Shown: positions 50,160-61,234, counted from the stretch's first letter. The stretch is DNA of 64,000 bases from Chrysomallon squamiferum (GCA_012295275.1 CM022677.1:8111630-8175629), one strand, 5' to 3'. Numbers and translations: made by a program. The notes: generated by a model not told the origin, from the sequence alone.

Positions 50160-50385
50160 TTTGTTGAATTTTATTTATTTTATTTTGTTTTATTATTTTA
50201 TTATTTACTATTTCTTTTTCTCATGTTTTCCTTTTAGATTTTTATTTTATTTTATTTTATTTTATTTTATTTTATTTTATTTTATTTTATTTATTTATTT
50301 ATTTATTTGTTTGTTTGTTTGTTTGTTTATTTTTTTTTTTCTTTTTTTATGTGTTTTTTTTTTCTTTTTTTTTTGTGTGTGTGTG
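49970..50385. repeat. Low-complexity TTA/TTTTA/ATTT tract
   Basis: Successive arrays of TTG, TTA, TTTAT, TTTTA and TTTG followed by poly-T. Non-coding. Confidence 0.95.
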
Positions 50386-50387
50386 CA

Positions 50388-50470
50388 CTGCTTAAGGTGA
50401 AATTGTCATCGATAGCGAGTACCGGGACCCAGTTTTCTAACATTCATCTCAGCGCTGCCATGGGAACCGT
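50388..50470 (+). repeat. Shared spacer block S1, plus orientation
   Basis: Starts AAGGTGAAATTGTCATCGAT and runs through CGGGACCCAGTTTTCTAACA to GCCATGGGAACCG. The reverse complement lies at 51640-51735. Shorter relatives start at 51197 (AAGGTGATATTGACATCGGT) and 52750 (AATTGACATCGGTAGCGAG). Confidence 0.85.
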
Positions 50471-50654
50471 GTGTTTATGTTTGTGCGACCGTGTCTGCGT
50501 AGGTATGTGTGTATGTATGTATGTATATATTGTATTGTATTGTATTGTGTGTGTGTGTGTGCGTACGTGCGTGCGTAAGTAAGTATGAATGTATATATGT
50601 ACGTATTGTATTGCATTGTATTGTGTGTGAGTGTGTGTTTGTGCGTGCGTGCGT

Positions 50655-50735
50655 GCGTCGGTTTGAAAAAGGTGTCTTCCAATGTGAAACTGAATTGCCA
50701 CATCACGACGGCGCGATTATTAATGCATTTCAATT
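50655..50735 (+). repeat. Shared spacer block S2, first copy
   Basis: GGTTTGAAAAAGGTGTCTTC, then GAATTGCCACATCACGACGG and CGCGATTATTAATGCATTTC. The second copy is at 52914-52995. Both follow a GTGC/GTAC-rich patch. Confidence 0.85.
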
Positions 50736-50839
50736 TCAATGTTTGCTTTTTTTTTTTTTTTTTTATTTTTTTTAATCATCTAGAAAATAGGCAAGTTAAT
50801 AAATAAACAAACAAACAAACTAACAAACAAACAGAAACT

Positions 50840-50889
<50 letters not shown>

Positions 50890-50985
50890 CGATGATGATG
50901 ATAATGATAATAAAAACAACAGCAGCAACAATAATAACAACAACAACAACAACAACAATAATAGGTGACAGTGGACGGATGAAAC
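50840..50985. repeat. AAT/GAT/CAA triplet arrays and block S3
   Basis: AATAAT, GATGAT and CAACAA runs lead into GACAGTGGACGGATGAA. The latter block (S3) recurs at 51538-51585. Confidence 0.85.
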
Positions 50986-51146
50986 CCGGCGGCATTTTTC
51001 CTTTTCTCTCGTCATATTTATTTTTATTTTATTTTATTATTTTTTTCAAATTATTTTTTTTCTTAATATTTCTTTCTTTCTTTCTTTCTTTCTTTATTTA
51101 TTTCTTTCTTTATTTATTTATTTATTTGTTTATTTGTTTATTTTGC

Positions 51147-51177
<31 letters not shown>

Positions 51178-51196
51178 TTTGTTCTGCATTCTTTAA
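50986..51196. repeat. Pyrimidine-rich TTTA/TTTC tract
   Basis: CTTT and ATTT arrays; non-coding. Confidence 0.9.
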
Positions 51197-51448
51197 GGTG
51201 ATATTGACATCGGTAGTGAGTTCCGAGTTCCACTTTTCAAAATATTGTTTTACTTTATTACTAGGAAAGGCTGGTACCAGTAAACCTGAAATGTATAAAT
51301 TACACTGGGTCCATTATAGAGCATCACCTATATTTTTATTAAGTTCAACTTTTATAAGTAAAAATCTTTTTCTTTGAGCTGAATTCTCACATTGCCTATT
51401 TACAGAATTTTCATCATTTATCCCAAATAGTGACTAATGAACTTAAAA

Positions 51449-51504
<56 letters not shown>

Positions 51505-51639
51505 CAACAACAACAACAAGAAAAGTAATAATAATAGGCAGTGGACGGATGAAGCACGACGGCTTTTTTCTTTTTTTCTCGTCTGTCGACCCGACCCGAC
51601 CTGACCCGACCTGACCCTACCCGAGTGTAGCCGAACGGA

Positions 51640-51735
51640 GCGGAGCTGAGGTCGGTTCCCATGGCAACGGTGAGATGAACGTTAGAAAACTGGGTCTCGG
51701 TACTCGCTACCGATGTCAATTTCGCCTTAAACACT
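51640..51735 (-). repeat. Shared spacer block S1, inverted copy
   Basis: Reverse complement of 50388-50470: CGGTTCCCATGGCAACGGT, AGAAAACTGGGTCTCGGTAC, GATGTCAATTTCGCCTTAA. With the plus copy it makes an inverted pair spanning about 1.35 kb. Confidence 0.85.
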
Positions 51736-51823
51736 GCACAAAAATTAAGAATAAAAAATAAAAAAAAAAAAAATTGACAGTGACACTTTACAGTCCATCA
51801 CCACGAAAGACGAAATGCTGTTC

Positions 51824-52450
<627 letters not shown>

Positions 52451-52461
52451 TTATTATTATT

Positions 52462-52535
52462 GCCATCGTCATCGTTATTTAGCGCACGCAATAAGAACAA
52501 CAAAGATAAATAGACCTCGGTTCGTTAAAGCGATC
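52462..52535 (+). repeat. 5S upstream spacer block S4, first copy
   Basis: CCATCGTCATCGTTATTTAG, then CGCACGCAATAAGAAC and GATAAATAGACCTCGGTTCG directly precede the 5S gene. A second copy lies at 53080-53143. Confidence 0.85.
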
Positions 52536-52654
52536 GTCTACGGCCACACCATGTTGAAAACACCGGTTCTCGTCCGATCACCGAAGTTAAGCAACGCAGG
52601 GCTCGGACAGTACTTGAACGGGTGACCGCCTGGGAATACTGAGTGCCGTAGACA
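52536..52654 (+). rRNA. 5S ribosomal RNA
   Basis: Starts GTCTACGGCCACACCATGTT and ends CCGTAGAC. Internal landmarks are CTCGTCCGATCACCGAAGTT with AAGCAACG (box A), and ACTTGAACGGGTGACCGCCT with GGGAATACTG (box C). The ends pair (GTCTACGG with CCGTAGAC). A length of about 119 bases is normal. 5S RNA belongs to the large ribosomal subunit and is transcribed by RNA polymerase III from internal promoters. Compared with typical animal 5S it has a few changes, such as CAGGGCTCGGACAG in the loop region. No clean T-run follows at once (CGCTTCTTTC), so it may be a pseudogene or part of a 5S-derived repeat. Confidence 0.85.
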
Positions 52655-52659
52655 CGCTT

Positions 52660-52735
52660 CTTTCTTTTCTTTTCTTTCTTTCTTTCTTTCTTACTTTCTT
52701 CGTTTCTTTCTTTCTTTCTTTCTTCCTTATTTTAA
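52660..52735. repeat. (CTTT)n microsatellite after 5S
   Basis: TTTC tetranucleotide run with few interruptions. Confidence 0.95.
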
Positions 52736-52913
52736 GAGCAACAGCAAGAGCCAATTGACATCGGTAGCGAGTGTGTGCGTGGGCGCAGGTTTTGGAGTGA
52801 CCGTGTTGTGTATGTCTGATTGTGTGCGTACGTATGTTTGTTATTTCAGAACGGGCCTGTGTGTGTGCGTGTGTGCGTGTGCGTGTGTGCGTGCGTATGC
52901 GTGTGTGCGCGTG

Positions 52914-52995
52914 CCGGTTCGAAAAAGGTATCTTCCAGCGTAAAATTGAATTGCGAGATCACGACGGCGCGATAATTAATGTATTTTCATTTCGA
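52914..52995 (+). repeat. Shared spacer block S2, second copy
   Basis: GGTTCGAAAAAGGTATCTTC, then GAATTGCGAGATCACGACGG and CGCGATAATTAATGTATTTT. Counterpart of 50655-50735. It is followed by a TTA array (53008-53073). Confidence 0.85.
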
Positions 52996-53009
52996 TTTTA
53001 TTATCATCA

Positions 53010-53074
<65 letters not shown>

Positions 53075-53079
53075 GCCAT

Positions 53080-53143
53080 CGTTATCGTTGTCGTTATTCA
53101 GCGCACGCAATAAGAAGGACGAAGATAAATAGACGTCGGTTCG
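53080..53143 (+). repeat. 5S upstream spacer block S4, second copy (no 5S)
   Basis: CATCGTTATCGTTGTCGTTA, then CGCACGCAATAAGAAGGAC and AATAGACGTCGGTTCGTC. Where the first copy continues into the 5S gene, this one runs into poly-T. The spacing of the two S4 copies, about 618 bases, gives a probable unit length. Confidence 0.85.
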
Positions 53144-53334
53144 TCTTTTTTTTTCCTTGTTTTTTTTTTTTTTTATTTTCTTTCTTTTTCTTTCAAATTT
53201 GCAGTCACTGCCGGACAATTCGGCAGTTGCCTCATCTAATGACGAATAACCTACCCATTTACAATTGACCAGGTTCTCTTCGAACATTAAAAATGATTGA
53301 TTTGTTTATGTTCAGATTTTTTTTTTTATTGACG

Positions 53335-55816
53335 GAACGCTGTAATCTTGAGGATGTACCCGGAAAACAAGATGAGCCCCAACCTGGACCGAGTTGCAAC
53401 CCACAATACGTTACTGCTTCCCCAGAACTACACAATCTATTGGGTAGCAGTTCACTCTGGGGAGAAGATTCAGAGGAACCTGCTATTCCAATATTGACAA
53501 AACCACCCATGAAAACCAGACAAAAAAAAAAGTGCCAGTCATGCAAGTTATTAAATAACTCTTAACAAGTTTGAGACTAAAACAGCTACAGCTTCAAAGA
53601 TCTACACACATTGCAATCCGAGATGTGAGAGTACAGCAAAAGAAAAAGGGATATGTAAAATTCTTAAACCAGACAATCAGACGGAAAGAGGAACAGATAG
53701 CAAAATTTCAAGAACAAAGTACCGTTTCAAAGGTGATCATGCATGAGGCAAAATCTGCTCTGTCAAACTTTTAAAAAACCCACGAACAACTGAAAAAATA
53801 CCACAGCGGAAAAAAGAATAAAACTGAATCAGAAACTCTGCTCTCTGCCAAAAACGAAATTTCTGAGAGATAAAATCCTGCTTGAAGAAAAGCTTCATGA
53901 GTCAGTTAGTAAACTAAAATTGACAAAGTATAATGGAAAGGTCTATTCTGCAGACCTAAGAATGATGGTAGTTGATCCTATTGTTAATCAGGTGCCAACC
54001 AGCAATATCCCTGTTCTTCTTCAGAAGTTTGTTTTGCGATGTGGTGTTCCACTGAAGGACATCCCACACAGAACCGCTACTGAGGCAATGACAAGGGAAC
54101 TTGGAGTAATAACGGAATTACAGGCAGCTGAAGCTGTAATTGAAAATAAAAGCTGCACACTTGGGTTTGATGCCACAACACAGGAGGCACACATGTGAAA
54201 GTGTCCACATTGCCACACAGAGAACTGTTATGTTGCTGCAGTTGATGAACTGGCTGGTGGGACTGCTGATGATTACCACGAGTACATATCTGACTCCATT
54301 AAGAACTTACTAGAACATACTCAAACTTTCATGAGGATGATTATCAAACTGCAAGAAGAAAAATAATTTCTAATATTTGCAATACCCTTACTGATCGATG
54401 CCCTGCAAATCATGCTGCAATTCAGCTTCTGAATGAAACGTGGAGCAAAACACTCAATGAATTAAATTGCCATTTGCATCAATTGGACTCAATTGCAACA
54501 AAAAACTCGTGCTGCTCTAAAGGTATGTGAAGCAGAAATCAGAATAGAAAAGAAACTTAAAGGGACAGACTGTTTGGCTGGAAACATAGTCGTGCAGATG
54601 AACAAAATGAGGTTTATGGATAGCAAGGGTGATCCTCGTGGTTTCATCATTTTTCTGGACCACGAAAACTTGGCACGTGGGATCTTACCCAGATACAGAG
54701 GTAACCGCCTACATATCCTTTTTCATATATGTGGCGTTTTCACTGGCTTCCATAATTTATTCACGAGTTTTCTGCAGAAGGGTGTATCTTGTGGTGGTTT
54801 ACGGCATAGCATCCTAGCAGACTTTGTGTCTGTTCCTGCACAAGTGGAAATGCAGGTGCTTGGACTTATTGGGAAACTGCTCAGTGGACCTTGGATGACC
54901 AAGTTCTACCAATCAGCAGTTGCCCCAGAACAAGAAAAGCACATTCAGTGCATTGAGCTTGTCAAGCAAGTTATTGCCAAACTGAAAGTCAGTGCACAGT
55001 CCCCTGAAGACACTCTGTCATGCAAGATAGATTTTTTTGGACATATACTTTTGCAAGAACCAACTCTGGAGATGCTCCAAGCAGCACCTAAAGACATCTC
55101 CCTGTTTGCGAACATGGTGAAGAGTTGTTTGTATGCAACAGTTGTCGTCCCTGAGCGGCAGTACAACAGATACTTCCACTGAGAGACTGAGGGATGAGAC
55201 AAGGTCGGCCAGATGTCACAACATTGATGCAGAAGAGATCATGGGGATGTTTAGTTCCTTACAGAAGAAATCCCCAAATGCTACTCTCTGCTACATCTCA
55301 TGTAAAATGAGGGCCATCAAAAACAGGACAGTGGATTATCTTGATGCCCTAGACACGGAGACAAGAGATCGTATTATTAAAACGGCGATCCACATGGGCC
55401 AACAACACAGACAGGACAGGCGTACCAAGAAGAAGAATCTGAGGATAGAACAAAACAGGAGACAAGTACAGAAGCTGCAGGCAAAGGAGACCACAGAGAG
55501 GAACAGATTGGACAGAAGATTGAAAAGTGTAGACATCGACAGACTCTGTTGAATTCTCGGATCTCTCAGAGTATAAATGGGAAAAGGTAAGTGAACTTTT
55601 ATAAGGGAATTCAGTGGGTAGCATGATTCGCCATACGTGGATTGATGATGGAGAAAGAGCAATATACAATGGAAAGATAGAGAAGATTACATGCAAAGGT
55701 AAGAAATATGTTGTAGCCTACTGGGGAGCAAATGAATCGTGTGCAGATGCAGTAGACCACTGTATGAACATCCATGCTCTAGCTGCAGATCTCATTGAGG
55801 ATGATCTAACTATATA
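53335..55816 (+). pseudogene. Degenerate DDE-transposase-like gene
   Basis: Plus-strand coding text runs for about 2.5 kb through at least five frames: GPSCNPQYVTASPELHNLLG; a coiled coil (RRKEEQIAKFQEQS); KYNGKVYSADLRMMVVDPIV; LGFDATTQEAHM, an in-frame TGA, then AAVDELAGGTADDYHEYISD; a shifted LTDRCPANHAAIQLLNETW; the long frame 54493-55182 with GTDCLAGNIVVQMNKMRF, RGNRLHILFHICGVFTGFHN and LIGKLLSGPWMTKFY; and 55133-55552, helical and basic. GFDATT and TDRCPANHAA look like the first and second acidic positions of an RNase H-fold (DDE) nuclease. I remember similar multi-copy proteins in invertebrate genomes but cannot name the superfamily. No terminal inverted repeats were found. Confidence 0.65.
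55614..55816 (+). pseudogene. C-terminal Tudor-like module of the same element
   Basis: The frame reads IRHTWIDDGERAIYNGKIEK, then YVVAYWGANESCADAVD and stops after LIEDDLTI. The order W-x-x-x-G-x-x-x-Y-x-G-K, then YWG, suggests a small beta-barrel of the Tudor/chromo type. Upstream, in a different frame, SDLSEYKWEKVSELL links it to the preceding helical part, so it probably belongs to the same gene with one more frameshift. Confidence 0.45.
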
Positions 55817-56280
55817 ATATTTAATTTTGAATTCTAGTAGATTTTATGTACAGTTAGAAAGGTCAATTTATCGAATATTTCAAATATCATTTTTAATAAA
55901 ATATTGTGTATACATGTGTGCTTGCGTTTTAATTTTAAAATGTGCTAGAAAGATCTGGCGCTGTTGAAAATGATTATATTTCTATGTTTTTTTTATATTT
56001 TTAATAACTTATTGGTTGAATGTTTTTCCTTCTCGAATGTTCTTATTTTCAGCGAGTACATTATAGTACGTTTTCTACCCTACCGAAATTGCCGTATGTA
56101 CAACTAGAATGGTGTGTCGCTTTTAATATGATTATATTTCTGTTTTTAATAACTTGTTTGCTGTATGTTTTTCTTGAATGTTCTTATTTTCAGCGTGTAC
56201 ATTATAGCACGTGCTTAGCGAAATGGCGGTTAATTTACCTTTTCTACAGACCGAAATCACGTTGATTTTATTTACAATCG
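55817..56280. repeat. Tandem 140-bp repeat, two units
   Basis: GATTATATTTCT, TTTTTAATAACTT, TGTATGTTTTTC, TCTTATTTTCAGCG and GTACATTATAG occur twice (about 55970-56080 and 56125-56215). Non-coding. The reading frames at 56020-56265 simply follow the repeat. Confidence 0.7.
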
Positions 56281-57310
56281 CCGTAAATTGTTTCCTACCT
56301 AGTCATGTGCAACTACAAATAACTGGTGCTATTTGAAATGATTATATTTCTATAATTTATGTTGATTATATTTTTAATAGCTTGTAGGATGCATGTTTTG
56401 TTGGATGTTGTGACTTTTACTAAATATAATATGTATTCGTTCTGAAATAAACGAATTGATATTGTTTTGCCGATTACTAGCATTTGATGTTAACTGTAAT
56501 CCTCTGCAATACATAAACTCGTATAATCCTTGGAGTCGACTCCAGAAAGGTGTTGCCGGTCTTAATTAGGAACAATACAATATGTATGTAATCATGACAA
56601 TTAAAGACACAGGTATTGTAACTGTCATTTGAAGCAAAGAATTTTCTTGGCTTTGTGTTTGTACTTCCTGTGCTTTGACAGCAAACAAAAGATACCTATC
56701 AGTGTATCATGTGACCATCGCTGATGTTTTCTCTGATAGAGCAAGTCAACACTTCATGCAAAAACAGCCTAAGTTTTATCAATTTATGGTTTTATGATTA
56801 AAAAAATAGTGATAACATTCTATCACTATCTCTGGTACATAGATTCATGTTGTTTATATTTTAATAACCTGTTGGCTGTATCATTGTATGTTTTTCTTCA
56901 ATGTTCCTATTTTTAGCTTATTCATTGTAGCACGTGCATAGCGAGATCGCCGTGCATTGTTTCCTACCTAGTCAAGTCACCGAAGACTTTATGTGCAACT
57001 ACAAATAACTGGTGCTATTTTAAATGATTATATTTCTATAATCTGTGTTGATTATATTTTTAATAACTTGTATAATGCATGTTGTATTATATGTTATGAC
57101 TTTTACTGAATATAATTATAATATGTAAACGTTCTGAAATAAACAAATTAATGTTTATCTATAATCCTCTGCAATACATAAACTCCTGTGCTTTGACAGC
57201 AAACAAAAGATGTCTATCAATGTATCACGTGACCATCGCTGATGTTTTCTCTGATGGAGCAAATCAACACTTGAAGGAAAAATAACCTAAGTTTAAAAAC
57301 TGAACACTTT
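56281..57310. repeat. Tandem duplication of an AT-rich tract
   Basis: Unit 1 (about 56281-56790) and unit 2 (about 56945-57310) share TTGTTTCCTACCTAGTCA, GTGCAACTACAAATAACTGG, CTTTGACAGCAAACAAAAGA and GACCATCGCTGATGTTTTCT in the same order. They may extend the array starting at 55970. No gene is seen. Confidence 0.8.
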
Positions 57311-58147
57311 ATGATTTATCAGTTTATGGTTTTACGATTAAACAAAAATTGTACGTTTGTTGAATACCTATGAATACCTCTATGAATACCTCTGGTACTT
57401 AGATTCACAGAATACATTCATTGTACTGTTTTGTAGTACAGTTTGTTATGCTTATGATTTTTAATTCGCCATTTATCGCCTGAATTTTAAAAGCAAAACA
57501 CGAAGTTAGTTTATTTCTGATCGTATTCATATTGTAATGTATATACTTTAGAAATCCGAACACAGGAGAAAACTATGCATCCCAAAAGTTATTAAAAATA
57601 TGAACATAATTTCTATCATTTTAAATAGCAACAGATCTTTTATATGTTTGTTACTTTTTTTTTTTTTCTTTCTTTTTTTTTTTTTTTTTTTTTAAATTTG
57701 TTTTAAGGCAAGCAATATACATTTGTGGACATAACGTTTGTTATACGCCATTGGTATTGATAGCGACGACGTGTACGTTGTTAGAAATATCGACCTTCCT
57801 GGGTGCTAAAAATAGACTTGCTAAAAATAGTTGGTGAAAACTTATCACCCAACTCCTTGTAATGTCAAAATTAACTGAGAGTTTCTGTCAATATTATAAA
57901 GAGGATGGACTGTAATTAAGATTAAAAAAGAACAAATCACAACAGAATGAATGTTTGTAATATTATGTAAAATGTTTCAATTTGACGAAAGTTGTACATT
58001 TTGAGTTTGACAAATGTCTAATTTTGAACTGTTGCCATTATCTTTGAATTGAGCTTACGTTAACACGTCACACAGCAAACTGCCTAAATAACAAGTTGGT
58101 ATTTGCTTCATTAATTAAACTTTTACCTGTCTGTGTATCAATTTCAG
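57311..58147. other. Presumed intron before the LigB-like 3' exons
   Basis: AT-rich, with poly-T at 57655-57696. No exon of the LigB-like gene is visible here or further upstream in the window. Confidence 0.6.
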
Positions 58148-58834
58148 GTGCTGATTTATACAGGTATTTGGAAGACGCGCCAGAGCGTGTTGTTGTCATC
58201 ATCAGCGCTGACCTCGCACACACGCATCTCAGCACTGGCCCATACGGCTACTCCAACGCATCAGAGCCATTCGACCATGTAAGTACAACCAGTCAGTCGT
58301 GCTTGAACCTTTTAAAAATACTTTAAAATTTCACCAGAACAACAGTATCAAAGCAGATATGTTTTGTAATATTTTTATATTTATGATTAATAAGTGTTAA
58401 CTAGACTTATTTATTTGTTTGAATTAATGAATGTAACTGACGTTTGGGAGAATTTGTAAAACTATTTATGTTTAATGTTATGGGTAGGAAAGAACATGCT
58501 GCAACTGTTTTGTCTTCATTGTTGAAAGACTTGTGTGATTAGTACATAACTGATGACAGTTTGTTTTTGTTTCATTAATACAGTTGTCACGATGGTTCTC
58601 ATTATTTGAATATTTCAGGCTGTTGGTGAGTGGGCAGCGAGTCTGGACGGCATGTTGCTGTTGAACAGAGCGGCTGGACTAGTCGATCGCGCGCTGTCGT
58701 GTGGTTACACGGGTCTAGTCATGTTACATGGTCTGTTAGAATCTGCCGGGCTGTCGTCATGGTTACCAAATGTTTTAACAAACTATCACCCAAGTTACTA
58801 CGGTATGATGGTAGCATCATTCGTTCAGAGATGA
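58148..58834 (+). CDS. LigB-like protein, two 3' exons (gene end)
   Basis: Exon 58148-58278 (acceptor ATTTCAG, phase 1; donor CAT, then GTAAGT, phase 0) reads ADLYRYLEDAPERVVVIISA, then DLAHTHLSTGPYGYSNASEP. Exon 58619-58834 (acceptor TATTTCAG) reads AVGEWAASLDGMLLLNRAAG, then ALSCGYTGLVMLHGLLESAG and YHPSYYGMMVASFVQR, stop. SADLAHTH and the Tyr-Tyr-Gly-Met end are those of the C-terminal half of the LigB superfamily, which contains class III extradiol ring-cleavage dioxygenases and Memo-like proteins. Here the His residues of DLAHTH may help bind the metal or substrate. No lesion is seen. The 5' exons are not found upstream; matching ones lie downstream at 61235-62215. Confidence 0.8.
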
Positions 58835-58864
58835 AAACAAAACATTTCATATGGAAATGTAGAA

Positions 58865-58950
58865 AAATGATACTATAACAACGACAACAGTAATAACAGT
58901 TCTAATACTTATGTTAATGATGATGATAATGATGGTAATAATAAATAAGA
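58865..58950. repeat. AAC/GAT/AAT triplet mixture
   Basis: Short degenerate triplet tract in the presumed 3' UTR or spacer. Confidence 0.6.
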
Positions 58951-59592
58951 ACAACAACACCAATGAATATTTAGCTGTGCAGCCGTTGTTGTTTTTTTTT
59001 TTGTTGCTAAAGATTCGAGAGTTCCATTTTACATGTGCACTGATCACACTTCTGTACTTGTATACTTCTTTTAACACAACTTGCTTTTGATTTCGTCACT
59101 GACTGTTTCTGTAGACGTGTAGGCCTGTTCAGCTTTGATGCAGGCCTATCACACTTACAGGTAACACAGTGTTTCGGATGCAGCGTTATCTACAACATGT
59201 TATTACAGCTTCGATGATGCTGAATTACGAAAGAAAAATGTGAGGCGCGGCCGCTGAAAAGGAGCTAAAGTAATACGCCATTATTACCTCAGATTTTCTC
59301 ACTTACAAATCAGCTTTTAATAATAATGACGATGACGATGATGATGATGATGATGATGATGACAATAATAAACTTTGATGTTACTCCAAAGCAACCATGT
59401 AGTCTTCTATAAATCTGTATTAAAGAACGTTTTTCTAAAACAATGTATTGATACAAACTACAGTCATGCATCGCTTAACGTTTCATGTACACGCCCTTTG
59501 CCCGTAAAAATAACAAGAAAATAAAATACTATTTCCTTCAGATGTATTGTTGCTCTTAAAGGAAAAACACAGAAGGGCATGTAAGTCTAGAG
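58951..59592. other. Spacer after the LigB-like gene end
   Basis: Contains a (GAT)n run at 59329-59362. No gene is seen. The hAT element starts at 59593. Confidence 0.6.
59585..59592 (+). repeat. hAT target-site duplication, left
   Basis: GTCTAGAG directly before the left TIR; the partner is CTCTAGAG at 61194-61201. Confidence 0.85.
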
Positions 59593-59604
59593 CAGTGATT
59601 CCCA
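59593..59604 (+). repeat. hAT terminal inverted repeat, left
   Basis: CAGTGATTCCCA, inverted at 61182-61193 with one mismatch (A versus G). Confidence 0.85.
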
Positions 59605-59712
59605 TCGTGGGAAGTTATGAAATTTCTCTTCTCATAGCAAAATGTGGCAAAAATCATACAATAGGGCAGAATTTAATTAAGCCCGCAATATCAACTTTTC
59701 TGAAAGTAGTTC

Positions 59713-60921
59713 TTGAAAAAAGATGACCAAGATCTCAATCGCATGTCGCTCAGTAATAATACTGTTAGTAGCAGGATTGATGAAATGAGTTGTGATGTAG
59801 AAGTACAACTTGTTGAAAAATTAAAATATACAAATTTTTCAATACAGTTGGACGAATCAACTGTAAGAGATAGTGAAGCTCTATTAATGGCCTATGTAAG
59901 ATATGTTGATAATGGAGAATTTATTGAGGATATGCTATTTTGCGAAGCATTAGAATCCACCACAAATGCAATTGATATGTATAAGAAATTAAAAACATAT
60001 TTAGATGATAAGCAGATACCAATGGAGAACATTATATCTTGTGCTGCAGACGGTGCTCCAGTGATGATGGGCAAGAAAAATGGAGTTTTAAAATTATTGA
60101 AAGACGACAATCCCCAAATGTTGTTAGTGCATTGTGTTATTCATAGACAGAATTTAGTTTCCAAAAAAGTTTCCCTTGTTCTAAACGAGACATTGAATGC
60201 AGTTATAAAATACATCAACTCTATAAAAGCTAATGCCAAATGTGAGCATCTTTTCAAACAGTTTTGCAAAGATCAAAATGGAGACTATGTAAGATTATTA
60301 CTTCATACAAGATGTAAAATGGTTATCAAAGGGGAATTGCCTGAACAGATTCATGGAATTACTTGATATTCTTAGTGAGTTCTTGGATGACAAACCTTAT
60401 ATGACTCTGTTACTGACTGTTTGATGGTAAAGCACTTGTCAGTTATTTAGCAGATATATTTGCTACTTGTCTTGTTATTGTGGAGCACTTAAAACACAAT
60501 GGTACGCGATTTCAACTTCAGATTTTCTGATTTGAAAGAAATTAATTATCCATCTTGGATGACTCAGCCATTGCTAGTGGATCTGTCAGATGTAACCATG
60601 GAGTATCAAGGAGAACTTTCAGAATTACAAAATGATGACTCGATTAAAGTCCTGTTCAAAATAAAAAGAACAATGATGTGGCTCTGTGAAGAAACAAAAG
60701 CTAAATATCGAAATACAAGTAGTTTGGCAAGAAAACTGCTGTTAACATTCCCATCGTCATACTTAGTGGAATGTGGATTTAGTGCTGTGAATGACTTATT
60801 ACTGAAGAAAAGAAACCGACTGGATATCACTAAACGAGGCGACTTGAGATTGAAATTAACAAAATTTCTGCCTCGGATAAAATCTCTTTGCAGTAGTCAT
60901 CAGGCTCAAGTGTCTCATTAA
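59713..60921 (+). pseudogene. hAT transposase (ZBED5/ZMYM6-like), broken
   Basis: Frame 59713-60366 carries SLSNNTVSSRIDEMS, FSIQLDESTVRDSEALLMAY (first catalytic Asp region), CAADGAPVMMGKKNGVLKLL and LVHCVIHRQNLVSKK, all typical of the ZBED5 branch of hAT. Near 60312 the frame shifts: the family's (E)VRWLSKGN motif continues in the next frame as WLSKGNCLNRFMELLDILSE. Frame 60499-60921 carries ARKLLLTFPSSYLVECGFSA, then KKRNRLDITKRGDLRLKLT, the C-terminal dimerisation region. The part between 60410 and 60499 is degenerate. The zinc finger is absent. Upstream of the first ATG, in-frame text IKPAISTFLKVVLE still belongs to the protein, so the start shown is not the original. Confidence 0.85.
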
Positions 60922-61181
60922 TTGATTGTAATTGAATTTATTTAATCTGATGGTAGATATGTTATGTACATTATGAAATGGATTTTATTCGATTAAATTT
61001 GAAGTTAAACACTTTAGTTTTATTTGAAAGATACAATTTTTTATGTTATACTTCTTCAAAACTGATATTGTTGTATCATACTAAACAATTAACTGATATT
61101 GTTATATCATACTAAACAATTAACGGGTGGGGGACATGAAGAAATTTGTGATAAAAAAGTGGGGCATGGTACTCAAATGGT

Positions 61182-61193
61182 TGGGAACCACTG
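61182..61193 (-). repeat. hAT terminal inverted repeat, right
   Basis: TGGGAACCACTG, the reverse complement of the left end with one mismatch. CTCTAGAG follows at 61194-61201. Confidence 0.85.
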
Positions 61194-61234
61194 CTCTAGA
61201 GTCATATGATTTAAGAACGAAATAGAAAGTCGAG

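Larger units (their letters stand above)
59593..61193 (+). mobile_element. hAT transposon, internally deleted, 1.6 kb
   Basis: The left end reads CAGTGATTCCCA and the right end TGGGAACCACTG, imperfect terminal inverted repeats (CAGTG[A/G]TTCCCA). Flanking 8-bp sequences are GTCTAGAG (59585-59592) and CTCTAGAG (61194-61201), seven of eight identical: the 8-bp target duplication expected of hAT. Inside is a broken transposase with the N-terminal BED finger missing. The element is probably non-autonomous. It lies 41 bases upstream of the start codon of the LigB-like 5' exons. Confidence 0.9.

Noticed and set aside
50444-50806. Cys/Tyr/Val-rich and Thr/His-rich frames
   Set aside because: They come from GTAT/GTGC simple repeats and the shared spacer blocks.
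56020-56265. 81-codon plus-strand frame with FLECSYFQRVHYST twice
   Set aside because: The protein repeat reflects the DNA-level tandem repeat; no domain and no splice context.
58847-59077. 76-codon minus-strand frame
   Set aside because: Ile/Val runs come from degenerate AAT/GAT triplets after the LigB-like gene.
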